A stretch of DNA of 32,325 bases from Treponemataceae bacterium (GTDB taxonomy: Bacteria > Spirochaetota > Spirochaetia > Treponematales > Treponemataceae). Shown here in pieces: positions 8,953 to 17,026 of the stretch; position 1 is the first letter of the stretch, and every line of letters starts with the position of its first letter. The stretch is from contig JAKSTT010000010.1 of assembly GCA_024413635.1 (NCBI GenBank), forward strand, positions 1 to 32,325, written 5' to 3'. The position numbers were made by a program, and so were the translations under genes. Below the pieces are notes generated by a model, which was not told the origin of the DNA, ran no database searches, and saw only the letters and a list, made by a program, of their open reading frames with translations.

Positions 8953-9636
8953 TCAGTTTTCCCGGCTTATCCAGGCATCGGTTTCTTTTGAGAGCCAGGT
9001 ACACCAGGACTCAAAACCTTCGCCGGTTTTTGCAGAAACCGGGAAGATTTCTGCTTTGGGATTCAGTTCATGAATCCACTGGGAACATTTTTCAATATCA
9101 AAGTCAAAGTAGCTCATGACATCAATCTTATTGATGATGACGGCATCACATACTTCAAAAATCAGGGGATACTTTAAGGGCTTGTCACAACCTTCAGGAA
9201 CAGAAAGGATCATGACGTTCTTCTGGGCACCGGTATCGAACTCTGCCGGACACACCAGGTTTCCGACGTTTTCCAGAACTACCAGGTCCAGGTCCGCAGA
9301 ATTGAAGCCGTCAAGGCCCTGCTCTGTCATGCAGGCATCAAGATGGCACATGCCGCCGGTATGCAGCTGGATGGCACGGGCTCCGGCTTTGGAAACGGTT
9401 TCCGCATCAACATCACTGTCAATGTCTGCTTCCATTACGCCAATGGCATACGAATCCTTTAAACGGCTGATGGTCTGGCACAGGGTGGTAGTTTTACCAC
9501 TGCCGGGAGACGACATCAGGTTAATGAGCATTGTTTTCTGTTTCTTCAGCTTTTCTTTGAGTACCGCAGCTTCCTGATCATTGTTTTTCAGGATGCTTTC
9601 CTTTACTTCCAGTACTTTCCAAAGGTTATCACTCAT
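8953..9636 (-). CDS. hypB: Hydrogenase/nickel maturation GTPase HypB
   Basis: This SIMIBI-class GTPase delivers nickel during [NiFe]-hydrogenase maturation with HypA. From the chosen ATG (preceded by GGAGA) the protein has 227 residues. A P-loop SSPGSGKTT lies at 42-50, and the switch region ADIDSDVDAET follows. The dimer-interface metal ligands are present as Cys97-His98 (GGMCHLD) and Cys129 (NLVCPAEFD), and the G4 motif NKID at 169-172. The N-terminal CxxCGC high-affinity nickel site and His-rich stretch of some homologues are absent. An upstream extension of 43 codons is open but lacks conservation features, so I reject it. No hydrogenase, hypA or urease gene is nearby, so its client must be encoded elsewhere. 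It sits 100 bases downstream of mfd. Confidence 0.93.
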   Translation of the reverse strand: MSDNLWKVLEVKESILKNNDQEAAVLKEKLKKQKTMLINLMSSPGSGKTTTLCQTISRLKDSYAIGVMEADIDSDVDAETVSKAGARAIQLHTGGMCHLDACMTEQGLDGFNSADLDLVVLENVGNLVCPAEFDTGAQKNVMILSVPEGCDKPLKYPLIFEVCDAVIINKIDVMSYFDFDIEKCSQWIHELNPKAEIFPVSAKTGEGFESWCTWLSKETDAWISREN

Positions 9637-9707
9637 ACATTCTCCAGTATACCATGGGGGTATGCAGCCTGCAAATAAACGGCTGTCCCATCGTAAGAAA
9701 TTACGTC

Positions 9708-9732
9708 CGATACTATTAAAGTGATAGTATCG
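9708..9732. repeat. Perfect 9-bp inverted repeat between mfd and hypB
   Basis: CGATACTAT and ATAGTATCG flank a 7-base loop immediately after the mfd stop codon. There is no U-run on the minus strand. It could be a weak terminator or an RNA-stabilising hairpin at the end of the mfd message, or an operator upstream of hypB. Confidence 0.6.
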
Positions 9733-9736
9733 CGTG

Positions 9737-12700
9737 TCAGGCCAGCAGTGCTTCCAGCTTCTCACGGATGAACAGGGATTTTTCTTTCAGTCCGATTTTT
9801 CCGGTTTCCAGAACCAGCACGTTGGGCCGTTTTGGATCCAGTTTGACCGTTCCGCCGCTTTCCTTCATGAGGCGCAGGATCTTGTCAACGCTGATGACGC
9901 TGACTTTACTGAACTCAACGGTAACGTGACCCATGCGTTCCTTAATGGTGCTGATTTCCAGCTGCTTGCAGAATACCCGGATTTCGGCCAGGGCCAGCAG
10001 GGAATGAACTTCATCAGGCATGGGACCAAAGCGGTCTTCCAGTTCGCTGTATACCCGGTCAAGTTCATTTTTGGTGGAAATACTGGCAATCTTTTTGTAG
10101 ATTTCCATTTTGGTCTGCGGATTCTTGATGTAGGTATCCGGAATGAAGCCGGAATAATCCAGCTCCATAAGCACTTCATTGGGTGCTTCGTATTTTTCAT
10201 CAGTAAGCCGTTTTACGGCATCTTCCAGCAGGCGCAGGTACATGTCAAAACCAACGCTGTATACATCACCACTCTGGTCTTTACCCAGCAGGTTTCCGGC
10301 TCCACGGATTTCCATATCCTTCATGGCAATCTTGAATCCGCTTCCCAGTTCAGTAAAGTCAGAAATAACCTGCAGGCGTTTCATGGCAACTTCACTCAGT
10401 GACTTGTTTTCCGGATAGAACAGGTAGGCATAGGCTTTCTGACCGCTGCGGCCTACCCGTCCCCGTAGCTGGTACAGCTGGCTTACGCCGTACATATCGG
10501 CACGGTCAATGATAATGGTGTTAACGTTCGGAATATCGATACCGTTTTCAATAATAGTCGTGGCTACCAGTACATGGAAACCGCCCATCTTGAACCGACG
10601 GAAGATATCATCAAGTTCGGTGCTGGTCATTTTACCGTGGGCCGTATCAATCATCATTTCCGGCACCAGTTTTTCCAGCTTCAGGCGGGTTTCTTCAAGG
10701 GTTTCAACCCGGTTATGCAGATAGAATACCTGGCCTCCCCGTTCAACTTCACGGCGGATGGCTGCAGCAACCCGGTCATCATTATAGGGATCGATAACGG
10801 TTTCAATAGGATGCCGGTTTGATGGCGGCGTGGTCAGAAGACTCATGTCGCGGATCTTCAGCAGTGACATATGGAGCGTACGTGGAATTGGAGTTGCAGA
10901 CATGGCAAGAGAGTCAATGTTTGTCTTGAATTCCTTGAGCCGTTCCTTATCCTTAACGCCAAAACGCTGTTCCTCGTCAATGATCATGAGTCCCAGGTCC
11001 TTGAATTTCACGTCTTTCTGGATAACGCGGTGGGTGCCGACAACAATATCAATTTCTCCCGTGGCCAGTTTTTCCAGTACCTTCTTCTGTTCTGCAGGCG
11101 GTACAAAACGGCTCAGCTGGGCAATGCGTACGGGAAAGTTTTCAAAACGGTTCTTACAGCTTTCGTAGTGCTGTTCTGCCAGCAATGTTGTTGGTGCCAT
11201 AAAGGCTACCTGTTTACCGCCCATAACGGCCTTAAAGGCTGCACGCATGGCCATTTCTGTCTTGCCGTATCCAACGTCACCGCAGACCAGTCGGTCCATG
11301 GGGACAGGTTTTTCCATATCGGCCTTGATCTCTGCGGCAACGGTGATCTGGTCGTCAGTTTCTGTATACGGGAAAGCTGCTTCAAACTGCATCTGCCATT
11401 CACCGTCTTTAGGGAACGGAAAGCCGCGGGCAGCCTTTCGTTTTGAGTACAGGGCAATAAGCCGTTCTGCCAGTTCTTCAACGCTCTGTTTTACTTTATT
11501 CTTGCGGTTTTCCCATGATTTTGATCCGATGCGGTCAAGACGCGGTGCATCTCCTTCATTACCGATATACCGCTGTACCAGGTTAACCTGCTCAATGGGA
11601 ATGAAAACCACTTCTTCGTCAGCGTATTCCAGCTTGATGTAGTCACGTTCATTGCCCAGTGCCTTAACACGCTCAATACCCTTGAAACGTCCGATACCGT
11701 GGCTGACGTGTACCACGTAATCGCCGGGATTCAGTTCAACAAAGGTATCGATGACGGCGGATTTTGCATGTTTAACGCTGTGGGGCGTATGCTTTCTGCG
11801 GCCGAAAATTTCGTTTTCCTGGATAACCAGAATCTTCAGTTCCGGAATACCAAAGCCGGCTGAAAGTGGCAGAGGCAGGACCGTAACATCATATTCTTTC
11901 AGGATTTCCTTGACGCGGAGTGCCTGGTTTTCACTTTCGGCATACACGTATACGGACCAGTGGTCTTCCTGCAGGCCTTTCAGGGTGTCTTTCAGGTAGT
12001 TCAGGTTGCCGAAGTAACTGTGGGGAGAATCAATATCAAGTTTCAGACGGGTTTCTGAACTGTAGCTGGCTGCCTCATTGGTATGGATGGTACGCAGGAG
12101 GATCCGGTTCATGTGCTGGTCTTTCATGCTGTTGAACGGCATGAGCACGGTCTGTGGTGCCGGCACGGGACGTTCCATCCGTTCCTTGCGGTACAGACCC
12201 AGATATTCACGTTCAAAAGATTCCTGCGCGTTATCCAGGCGGTCATAGTCCATGAAGACAACGGGCGTTACCGGGTCAACGTATTCCAGGACGGTATACT
12301 GCCGGTCAAAGGCCAGGGAGTAAAACAACTCTTCACCTTCACTTTCCCGGTTTACCATGAGCTCGGTAATCAAGGTTTCGCATTTTGCCGTAAAGCCGGC
12401 TTCGTCAGCTACGGAGCGCTGTCCCGTTTCGTCCTGTCCCACAACCGGCTTGAAAATGGGAGCGCATTTAGCTTCCAGTGTATGTACCAGGTCATCGGTC
12501 CACATGACTTCTTTCATGGGGTACAGGACCAGACTGGTCAGTTCGCTGACGGTGGACTGGGTTTCTACATCAAAAGTCTTTATCTGGTCAATGGTGTCAA
12601 AATCAAAGACAATGCGGTGGGCATATTCTTCACCGGGCATGAACACATCAAGAACTTCACCGCGCAGGGTAAATTCACCGCGGACCGTAACCCGTGGAAC

Positions 12701-13234
12701 ACGGATATACCCGTGTTCAATGAGCATTTCAGAGATTCTGGTGGGGTCAAAGTCCTGGCCTTTTTTCAGTTTGAAAATAAGCGATTTTTCATATTCCGGC
12801 GGTGGTACCGGTGTCTGGAGGGACCGCTGGGGAATGATGAAAATACGTTTGTCGTCACTGCCTGATGCAAGTTTTGCAAGGACACTGGCGCGTTCTCCGA
12901 ATACTACGGAGCCTTTTGCTACAGGCCGGTACGGTACGGTTCCCCACCAGGGCAAGGTAAGTATTTCATGGCTGCATCCTGCGCCCTGCAAGTCTGCAGT
13001 CAGTTCTGCTATATCTTTTTCTGTGGGAACTACTACTACCAGATCACTGCCTTTTTTGAGAGAATCCAGATACTGGTTCAGGAAAAATCCGGCCAGACCG
13101 GCTTTAATTCCCTCTACTTCCTGTGGAAGGCAGGATGAAAACTGGTCATCGCCGGGAGAAAGGTCACGGATAAGGGTGTTCAGTGTTTTCCAGTTCTGGA
13201 TGGCAGAAAATAATGAAGAAGTATTGGTAGTCAT
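9737..13234 (-). CDS. mfd: Transcription-repair coupling factor Mfd
   Basis: Mfd is an ATP-dependent DNA translocase that removes RNA polymerase stalled at lesions and recruits UvrA. The protein is 1165 residues, the family's usual length. It has an N-terminal UvrB-like module, a RNA-polymerase interaction domain (PGDYVVHVSHGIGRFKG, about 500-560), a helicase core with Walker A GDVGYGKTEMA near 650 and the DEEQ box DEEQRFG near 750, helicase motif VI (QLRGRVGRSGQ) near 920, and a C-terminal TRCF domain. The start is the ATG giving MTTNTSSLF. An upstream 27-codon extension (from a non-ATG codon) would overlap the divergent alr gene and lacks support. Only AAGG lies just before this ATG. A TATCAT at 13244-13249 could be the -10 box, which would leave a two- or three-base leader. 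Confidence 0.97.
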   Translation of the reverse strand: MTTNTSSLFSAIQNWKTLNTLIRDLSPGDDQFSSCLPQEVEGIKAGLAGFFLNQYLDSLKKGSDLVVVVPTEKDIAELTADLQGAGCSHEILTLPWWGTVPYRPVAKGSVVFGERASVLAKLASGSDDKRIFIIPQRSLQTPVPPPEYEKSLIFKLKKGQDFDPTRISEMLIEHGYIRVPRVTVRGEFTLRGEVLDVFMPGEEYAHRIVFDFDTIDQIKTFDVETQSTVSELTSLVLYPMKEVMWTDDLVHTLEAKCAPIFKPVVGQDETGQRSVADEAGFTAKCETLITELMVNRESEGEELFYSLAFDRQYTVLEYVDPVTPVVFMDYDRLDNAQESFEREYLGLYRKERMERPVPAPQTVLMPFNSMKDQHMNRILLRTIHTNEAASYSSETRLKLDIDSPHSYFGNLNYLKDTLKGLQEDHWSVYVYAESENQALRVKEILKEYDVTVLPLPLSAGFGIPELKILVIQENEIFGRRKHTPHSVKHAKSAVIDTFVELNPGDYVVHVSHGIGRFKGIERVKALGNERDYIKLEYADEEVVFIPIEQVNLVQRYIGNEGDAPRLDRIGSKSWENRKNKVKQSVEELAERLIALYSKRKAARGFPFPKDGEWQMQFEAAFPYTETDDQITVAAEIKADMEKPVPMDRLVCGDVGYGKTEMAMRAAFKAVMGGKQVAFMAPTTLLAEQHYESCKNRFENFPVRIAQLSRFVPPAEQKKVLEKLATGEIDIVVGTHRVIQKDVKFKDLGLMIIDEEQRFGVKDKERLKEFKTNIDSLAMSATPIPRTLHMSLLKIRDMSLLTTPPSNRHPIETVIDPYNDDRVAAAIRREVERGGQVFYLHNRVETLEETRLKLEKLVPEMMIDTAHGKMTSTELDDIFRRFKMGGFHVLVATTIIENGIDIPNVNTIIIDRADMYGVSQLYQLRGRVGRSGQKAYAYLFYPENKSLSEVAMKRLQVISDFTELGSGFKIAMKDMEIRGAGNLLGKDQSGDVYSVGFDMYLRLLEDAVKRLTDEKYEAPNEVLMELDYSGFIPDTYIKNPQTKMEIYKKIASISTKNELDRVYSELEDRFGPMPDEVHSLLALAEIRVFCKQLEISTIKERMGHVTVEFSKVSVISVDKILRLMKESGGTVKLDPKRPNVLVLETGKIGLKEKSLFIREKLEALLA

Positions 13235-13260
13235 AGCCTTGCTATGATACTGAATATTTG

Positions 13261-13289
13261 TTGAAAGGTGTAGTACAAAATGGTAGCAT
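13261..13289 (+). promoter_or_regulatory. Predicted alr promoter, likely leaderless transcript
   Basis: TTGAAA (5/6 match to TTGACA), a 17-base spacer, then TAGCAT (4/6). The -10 ends seven bases before the alr ATG, so transcription should start at or next to the ATG. No Shine-Dalgarno precedes the ATG. It lies back to back with mfd. Confidence 0.6.
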
Positions 13290-13296
13290 ATATACC

Positions 13297-14415
13297 ATGC
13301 GTGTAACACAGGCAATCATTCATCTGGATAATTTTGAACATAACATATATCAGGTAAAAAATGCGGTTCCTGCAGGAACAAAACTGTGCCTTGCCATTAA
13401 GGCAAATGCCTATGGCCATGGGGCTGCAGAAATTGCACGGCGGGCAGTAGAAGCCGGCGTTTCCGTTTTTGCCGTTGCTGCCGTTTCTGAAGGTATGCTC
13501 CTCAGGGCTGCAGGTTTTACCAACGATATTCTGGTACTTTCCGTACCCGGTGACGATGAAATTCCGGCCCTTTTTGAAGAACATCTGACGCCGCTGGTAT
13601 TTGATACAGACTTTATTGCAGCCCTTGAATCCTATGGCAAGGCACATAGTGTCTACATAAATGTACATCTTAAGATTGATTCCGGTATGGGACGGGTCGG
13701 CTGTTATCCGGAAGATGCCGTAAAGGTGGCTCAGTTTATCAGACAGTGCACCTACGTACGCATGACCGGTGTCTGTACCCATTTTGCCGTATCAGATTCC
13801 ACGGTACCGGAACATCAGGCATTTACCCGCCACCAGATTTCAGAATTCACTGGTGCAGTAGAAAACATCCGGGAATCCGGCATCAATCCGGGTATTGTTC
13901 ATGCCGCCAGTTCAGCTGCCCTCTTTCTGTATCCGGAGGCCCGCTTTGACATGGTACGGCCCGGCATCTGTGCCTACGGCTATGCGCCGGACTCCTCCGT
14001 TGCTGACAGTCTGCCGGAATTGAAACCGGTGATGGAACTGATTACCCATGTTGTTGCCATCCGTTCCATTCCAAAAGATAAAAGCATCAGCTATGGCCGC
14101 ACCTGGACCGCTTCTGAAGATGGTGATATGGCTATCCTGCCCATTGGATATGGAGACGGCCTGCCCCGTATACTGAGCAATAACCTGAATGTAACCATCA
14201 ATGGTACCGATTATCCGGTAATCGGCCGTATCTGCATGGACCAGTGTATGGTGTACCTGGGAAAAAATCACGGCGTAACTGTTGGCGATAAAGTACAGGT
14301 ATGGGGACCGGGAGCCTGCAATACGGCAGAAACTCTGGCTGCCAAATCCGGAACTATCTGCTATGAACTGCTCTGTAACGTTAACCGCCGGGTTCCCCGC
14401 ATTTATATTGGATAA
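13297..14415 (+). CDS. alr: Alanine racemase
   Basis: A pyridoxal-phosphate enzyme that interconverts L- and D-alanine for peptidoglycan. The protein has 372 residues. The cofactor lysine is Lys35 in CLAIKANAYGHGA, the catalytic tyrosine is Tyr266 in SISYGRTWTA, and the other family motifs are MVRPGICAYGY, PIGYGDG and GRICMDQ. The chosen ATG has no ribosome-binding site. An in-frame open stretch extends 13 codons further upstream from a TTG, but those codons overlap the predicted promoter and are not part of the fold. The gene is divergent from mfd. No terminator is visible before the next gene, which starts about 100 bases downstream. Confidence 0.97.
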   Translation: MRVTQAIIHLDNFEHNIYQVKNAVPAGTKLCLAIKANAYGHGAAEIARRAVEAGVSVFAVAAVSEGMLLRAAGFTNDILVLSVPGDDEIPALFEEHLTPLVFDTDFIAALESYGKAHSVYINVHLKIDSGMGRVGCYPEDAVKVAQFIRQCTYVRMTGVCTHFAVSDSTVPEHQAFTRHQISEFTGAVENIRESGINPGIVHAASSAALFLYPEARFDMVRPGICAYGYAPDSSVADSLPELKPVMELITHVVAIRSIPKDKSISYGRTWTASEDGDMAILPIGYGDGLPRILSNNLNVTINGTDYPVIGRICMDQCMVYLGKNHGVTVGDKVQVWGPGACNTAETLAAKSGTICYELLCNVNRRVPRIYIG

Positions 14416-14478
14416 ATATGGAGAAATACTAAGGTCTCACACTGTAGTTTCCGATGATTAAAATGAGTATTGGGATTT

Positions 14479-14484
14479 TATACT
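14479..14484 (+). promoter_or_regulatory. Possible -10 box of the three-gene unit after alr
   Basis: TATACT lies within a nested inverted repeat (GAGTAT/ATACTC, 14465-14485) some 30 bases before the next gene. No clear -35 is present. The symmetry could be an operator or chance. Confidence 0.3.
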
Positions 14485-14512
14485 CTGACACTCATATTTG
14501 TGGGAGACATGT

Positions 14513-15466
14513 GTGAAAAAATTACTCTGCTGTATTCTGGGCCTGCTGGTAGTCACTGCTGCAGTATCAGCCCAGTCTGCTGAATCAATTGATGTATCAA
14601 TCAGATTCTATGACAAAACCGTTTACTATCCGGATTCAGCTTCTGAAAATCCGATAATGGTTAAGGTGTCCATTACCAATACCGGTTCGGTGCCCTATCA
14701 CTTCAAGCTGTCAGATGACCGGAACTTCAGTATGGACTTTACCGTTTTCAATATGAAGAATCAGCCGCTGCCGCAGCGTGCTTCACTGGTAGAAAAAAGA
14801 ACAACCAGCCGTACGGTATATTTCCGCGAAATTACCATTGATCCGGGTGAAGAATACAGTTTTGTAGAAAACCTGAAGGATTATGTACAGATTACTGATC
14901 CTTCAATCTATTTCTTTACCGTTACTTTTTATCCGCAGTTGTATAAATCAAAACAGTCTGCCGTTATTTCAAACAGACTGAGCCTTGATATCCGTCCGGC
15001 TCCGGGTATTGGAGCAGCCTTTGTTGCTGTTGCTGAAGAAACGAACCAGATTCTGAAGGTAGAAGCCCTGTCACCGGATAAGGTTATTGAACAGACCATC
15101 ATTGCCCGTCAGAAAGGTCTTTGGGAACAGTTCTTCCTGTACATGGATATTGAACAGATGTTGATGAATGATGATGTCCGCAACCGGAAATACCGTTCAG
15201 CCAGTGCAGAAGACCGTATCCGTATGATTACTGCGTATAAATCAGATCTCATGTCTGACCGCATAGACAGTGATATTGTTGCCCTGCCGTCACGGTTCCG
15301 TATTGAACGCACTGAATACAATCAGACAGAAGGTACGGTTACCGTAACTGAATGGTTTGATGAAGAAACCTTTACCCGCCTGAAGCAGTATGTCTATTAC
15401 CTGCGTCAGAAAGACGGCATCTGGCAGATGTATCGCTACGAAGTTATTAACCTAGGAACTGAATAA
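14513..15466 (+). CDS. Secreted protein of unknown function
   Basis: I place the start at a GTG (giving MKKLLCCIL after fMet) because GGGAG lies six bases upstream. An in-frame TTG five codons earlier would bury that site. The 317-residue product has a clear signal peptide (cleavage near VSA-QS). Residues about 25-160 look like a beta-sandwich with a conserved-looking pattern (IMVKVSITNTGSVPYHFKL, then DPGEEYSF), as in extracellular domains of the CARDB/intracellular-proteinase-inhibitor type. The C-terminal half has a helical patch and ends in a small strand-rich region (VTEWFDEETF, GIWQMYRYEVINLG). I do not recognise a named family. The next gene begins one base after its stop, so it heads an operon. 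Confidence 0.75.
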   Translation: MKKLLCCILGLLVVTAAVSAQSAESIDVSIRFYDKTVYYPDSASENPIMVKVSITNTGSVPYHFKLSDDRNFSMDFTVFNMKNQPLPQRASLVEKRTTSRTVYFREITIDPGEEYSFVENLKDYVQITDPSIYFFTVTFYPQLYKSKQSAVISNRLSLDIRPAPGIGAAFVAVAEETNQILKVEALSPDKVIEQTIIARQKGLWEQFFLYMDIEQMLMNDDVRNRKYRSASAEDRIRMITAYKSDLMSDRIDSDIVALPSRFRIERTEYNQTEGTVTVTEWFDEETFTRLKQYVYYLRQKDGIWQMYRYEVINLGTE

Positions 15467-15467
15467 T

Positions 15468-16274
15468 ATGAAAGTAATGATGATTGCAGAACAGACTGAG
15501 TCCATCAGCCGTTACAAAAACTTTTTTGAAGATCTGGGGGCACAGACCGTTAAATACCGGAATATTGCAAAAGCCCTTGATAATCTTGATGAAATTGAAC
15601 CTGATGGCATTGTCATCAATGTGGTTGATTATCCCCGCCAGTGGAAAACCGTAGCAGAGTTCCTGCGGGGCACCCAGGGCGGTAACCTGACCTGCAGCCC
15701 AAAACTGATTCTTTCCACGGAAGATTCACCTTATTTTGATGATACCGAATTGGAAAAATCACAGGTTCTGGGCGTTGACTACATTATCCGGGATTTCGAT
15801 GATGTAGAAGAAACGGCAGATCTGGTTGAAGATTTCAGAACCGTTGATGAACCGAAAATCGTAACGAAATTTGTTCGGGATGACAGTCCCATTATCTTTG
15901 ACAGCTGGGATAATCCTAATCCGATTCTTGATGAATCTGGATTTTCAGTAAGCGGTACCTATGCGGATGATGAACGGGCAAAAGCTCCGGTTGCTCCCGG
16001 ATCAGCCGTACACGGCCCCAAACGGAGTACTCTGCCGGAAACAGATGTGCACTTCCTGTTCCTGCATGACGGTAATCCGGTAACCGGAAAAGTAACTTTT
16101 TACAGTGCACCGGTTGTATACTTTGTTCCGGATAACGTTTCTGCAGTAAATGCAATCCGCTTTGGACAGATTATTGACCAGGCTACCATCGTTGACGAAT
16201 CTGGCAGTGTTAAGGCATGCCGTGTACAGGTTCAGGAAATTGATGATGATGGCATTGAATTCTGCCTGTTATGA
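15468..16274 (+). CDS. Degenerate receiver-like protein with a C-terminal beta domain
   Basis: The 268-residue product begins KVMMIAEQTES and continues with alternating strands and helices (IVINVVDYPRQW, then KLILSTEDSP, then VDYIIRDFDD), matching the order of a response-regulator receiver. However, the acidic pocket is missing, no Asp sits at the phosphoacceptor position (Val four residues before the Pro), and the conserved Lys is replaced. It is therefore a pseudo-receiver at most. A low-complexity linker at about 160-195 leads to a C-terminal beta-rich part (VTGKVTFYSAPVVYF, VQEIDDDGIEFCL) that resembles a PilZ-like barrel without the RxxxR c-di-GMP motif. The ATG lies one base past the upstream stop, and AGGA is about ten bases before it. 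Its last codons overlap the next start (ATGA). Confidence 0.7.
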   Translation: MKVMMIAEQTESISRYKNFFEDLGAQTVKYRNIAKALDNLDEIEPDGIVINVVDYPRQWKTVAEFLRGTQGGNLTCSPKLILSTEDSPYFDDTELEKSQVLGVDYIIRDFDDVEETADLVEDFRTVDEPKIVTKFVRDDSPIIFDSWDNPNPILDESGFSVSGTYADDERAKAPVAPGSAVHGPKRSTLPETDVHFLFLHDGNPVTGKVTFYSAPVVYFVPDNVSAVNAIRFGQIIDQATIVDESGSVKACRVQVQEIDDDGIEFCLL

Positions 16275-16669
16275 AAGATAAAGAAGCAAAGTTTTTCTGC
16301 GAATACTGTGATACTGAAGTACCGCGCAATGCGCGGTTCTGTCCCAAATGCGGGCATTTCTTTCTTTCAGTTCGGTGTCCCATGTGCGGGTTGACCGGTG
16401 ATCAGGATGATTTTACTGACGGTTGTCCTGCCTGTGGGTATGCTTTTGGAGGAAACAAACCACGTACTGCAGTAAAGGAGAAAGAAACGTTGCCCCCTAT
16501 GGCTTCACGTTCCCAACGGAAAAAGGCTGGGCGTCTGATTGACAGTATAGCCGGCAGCGGCTCCTACGGAAAAAAAGCCAGGCGTGAGGATGCACTTCCC
16601 CTGTGGATGTACTTTGCTGCCAGTGGAGTGCTGGTGGTACTTATCATGGTTGTTTTTTCACGGATGTGA
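16271..16669 (+). CDS. Membrane-anchored double zinc-ribbon protein
   Basis: The 132-residue protein carries two zinc ribbons in its first 56 residues. Cysteines sit in four CxxC knuckles at 10/13, 24/27, 36/39 and 52/55 (FFCEYCDTEV, RFCPKCGHFF, VRCPMCGLTG, DGCPACGYAF). A basic linker (RSQRKKAGRL) follows, and the chain ends in one hydrophobic helix at about 111-129 with a short basic tail. It is a C-terminally anchored protein with its zinc ribbons on the cytoplasmic side, by the positive-inside rule. The ATGA overlap with the pseudo-receiver gene implies translational coupling and a shared role. Function is unknown. Zinc binding is inferred from cysteine spacing. Confidence 0.8.
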   Translation: MKDKEAKFFCEYCDTEVPRNARFCPKCGHFFLSVRCPMCGLTGDQDDFTDGCPACGYAFGGNKPRTAVKEKETLPPMASRSQRKKAGRLIDSIAGSGSYGKKARREDALPLWMYFAASGVLVVLIMVVFSRM

Positions 16670-16700
16670 AAAACTTTTTGAGAAACTATTCTGAAACCTG

Positions 16701-16730
16701 TTGACCAAGTATCAGGGTTTTCGGTAATAT
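16701..16730 (+). promoter_or_regulatory. Promoter of tRNA-Leu
   Basis: TTGACC, an 18-base spacer and TAATAT lie immediately before the tRNA, giving a predicted start a few bases upstream of its first nucleotide. Confidence 0.6.
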
Positions 16731-16741
16731 ACATTCATCAA

Positions 16742-16825
16742 GCCCGGATGGTGGAATTGGTAGACACGCTAGTTTCAGGTACTAGAGCTCGCAAGGGTGT
16801 GCAAGTTCAAGTCTTGTTCCGGGCA
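16742..16825 (+). tRNA. tRNA-Leu (anticodon CAG)
   Basis: A 7-bp acceptor stem GCCCGGA/TCCGGGC closes an 84-base molecule with discriminator A. The anticodon arm CTAGT-TTCAGGT-ACTAG exposes CAG. A long variable arm follows, as in class II tRNAs, and a TTCAAGT T-loop closes with GCAAG/CTTGT. CCA is not encoded. It has its own promoter and terminator. Confidence 0.96.
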
Positions 16826-16833
16826 CTGAACAG

Positions 16834-16868
16834 AGAGTTTCGATGAAAATCGAAACTCTTTTTTTTTT
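16834..16868 (+). terminator. Intrinsic terminator of tRNA-Leu
   Basis: A perfect 11-bp stem AGAGTTTCGAT / ATCGAAACTCT closes on a GAAA loop and is followed by at least nine T residues. Confidence 0.95.
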
Positions 16869-17026
16869 CTTAACAGTTTTTGCCGTTTATTGCTGCTAGC
16901 GCAAAATTCCTCAAAAATCAATTTTTTAACTTTCATTCAGAATAATTTAATGGTATTTGTTCCCCACAATATGGTATAACTATCGGCGAGAGAGAACCTG
17001 TTTTTTCAGATTCATGAGGGTCGGAT

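Noticed and set aside
9637-9765. A 43-codon N-terminal extension of HypB
   Set aside because: The extension lacks HypB features, overlaps the end of mfd, and the downstream ATG has GGAGA and begins like HypB.
12357-13247. A 296-codon plus-strand open frame opposite mfd
   Set aside because: It is antisense to the conserved N-terminal part of Mfd and its translation has no domain. The sense protein fully explains the sequence.
13235-13315. A 27-codon N-terminal extension of Mfd
   Set aside because: It would overlap the alr coding start and the divergent promoter region and does not begin with ATG.
16869-17026. A small RNA or riboswitch in the 158-base leader of the HMA-like gene
   Set aside because: The stretch is AT-rich with no stable stem that I can find by eye; a covariance search would be needed to claim one.
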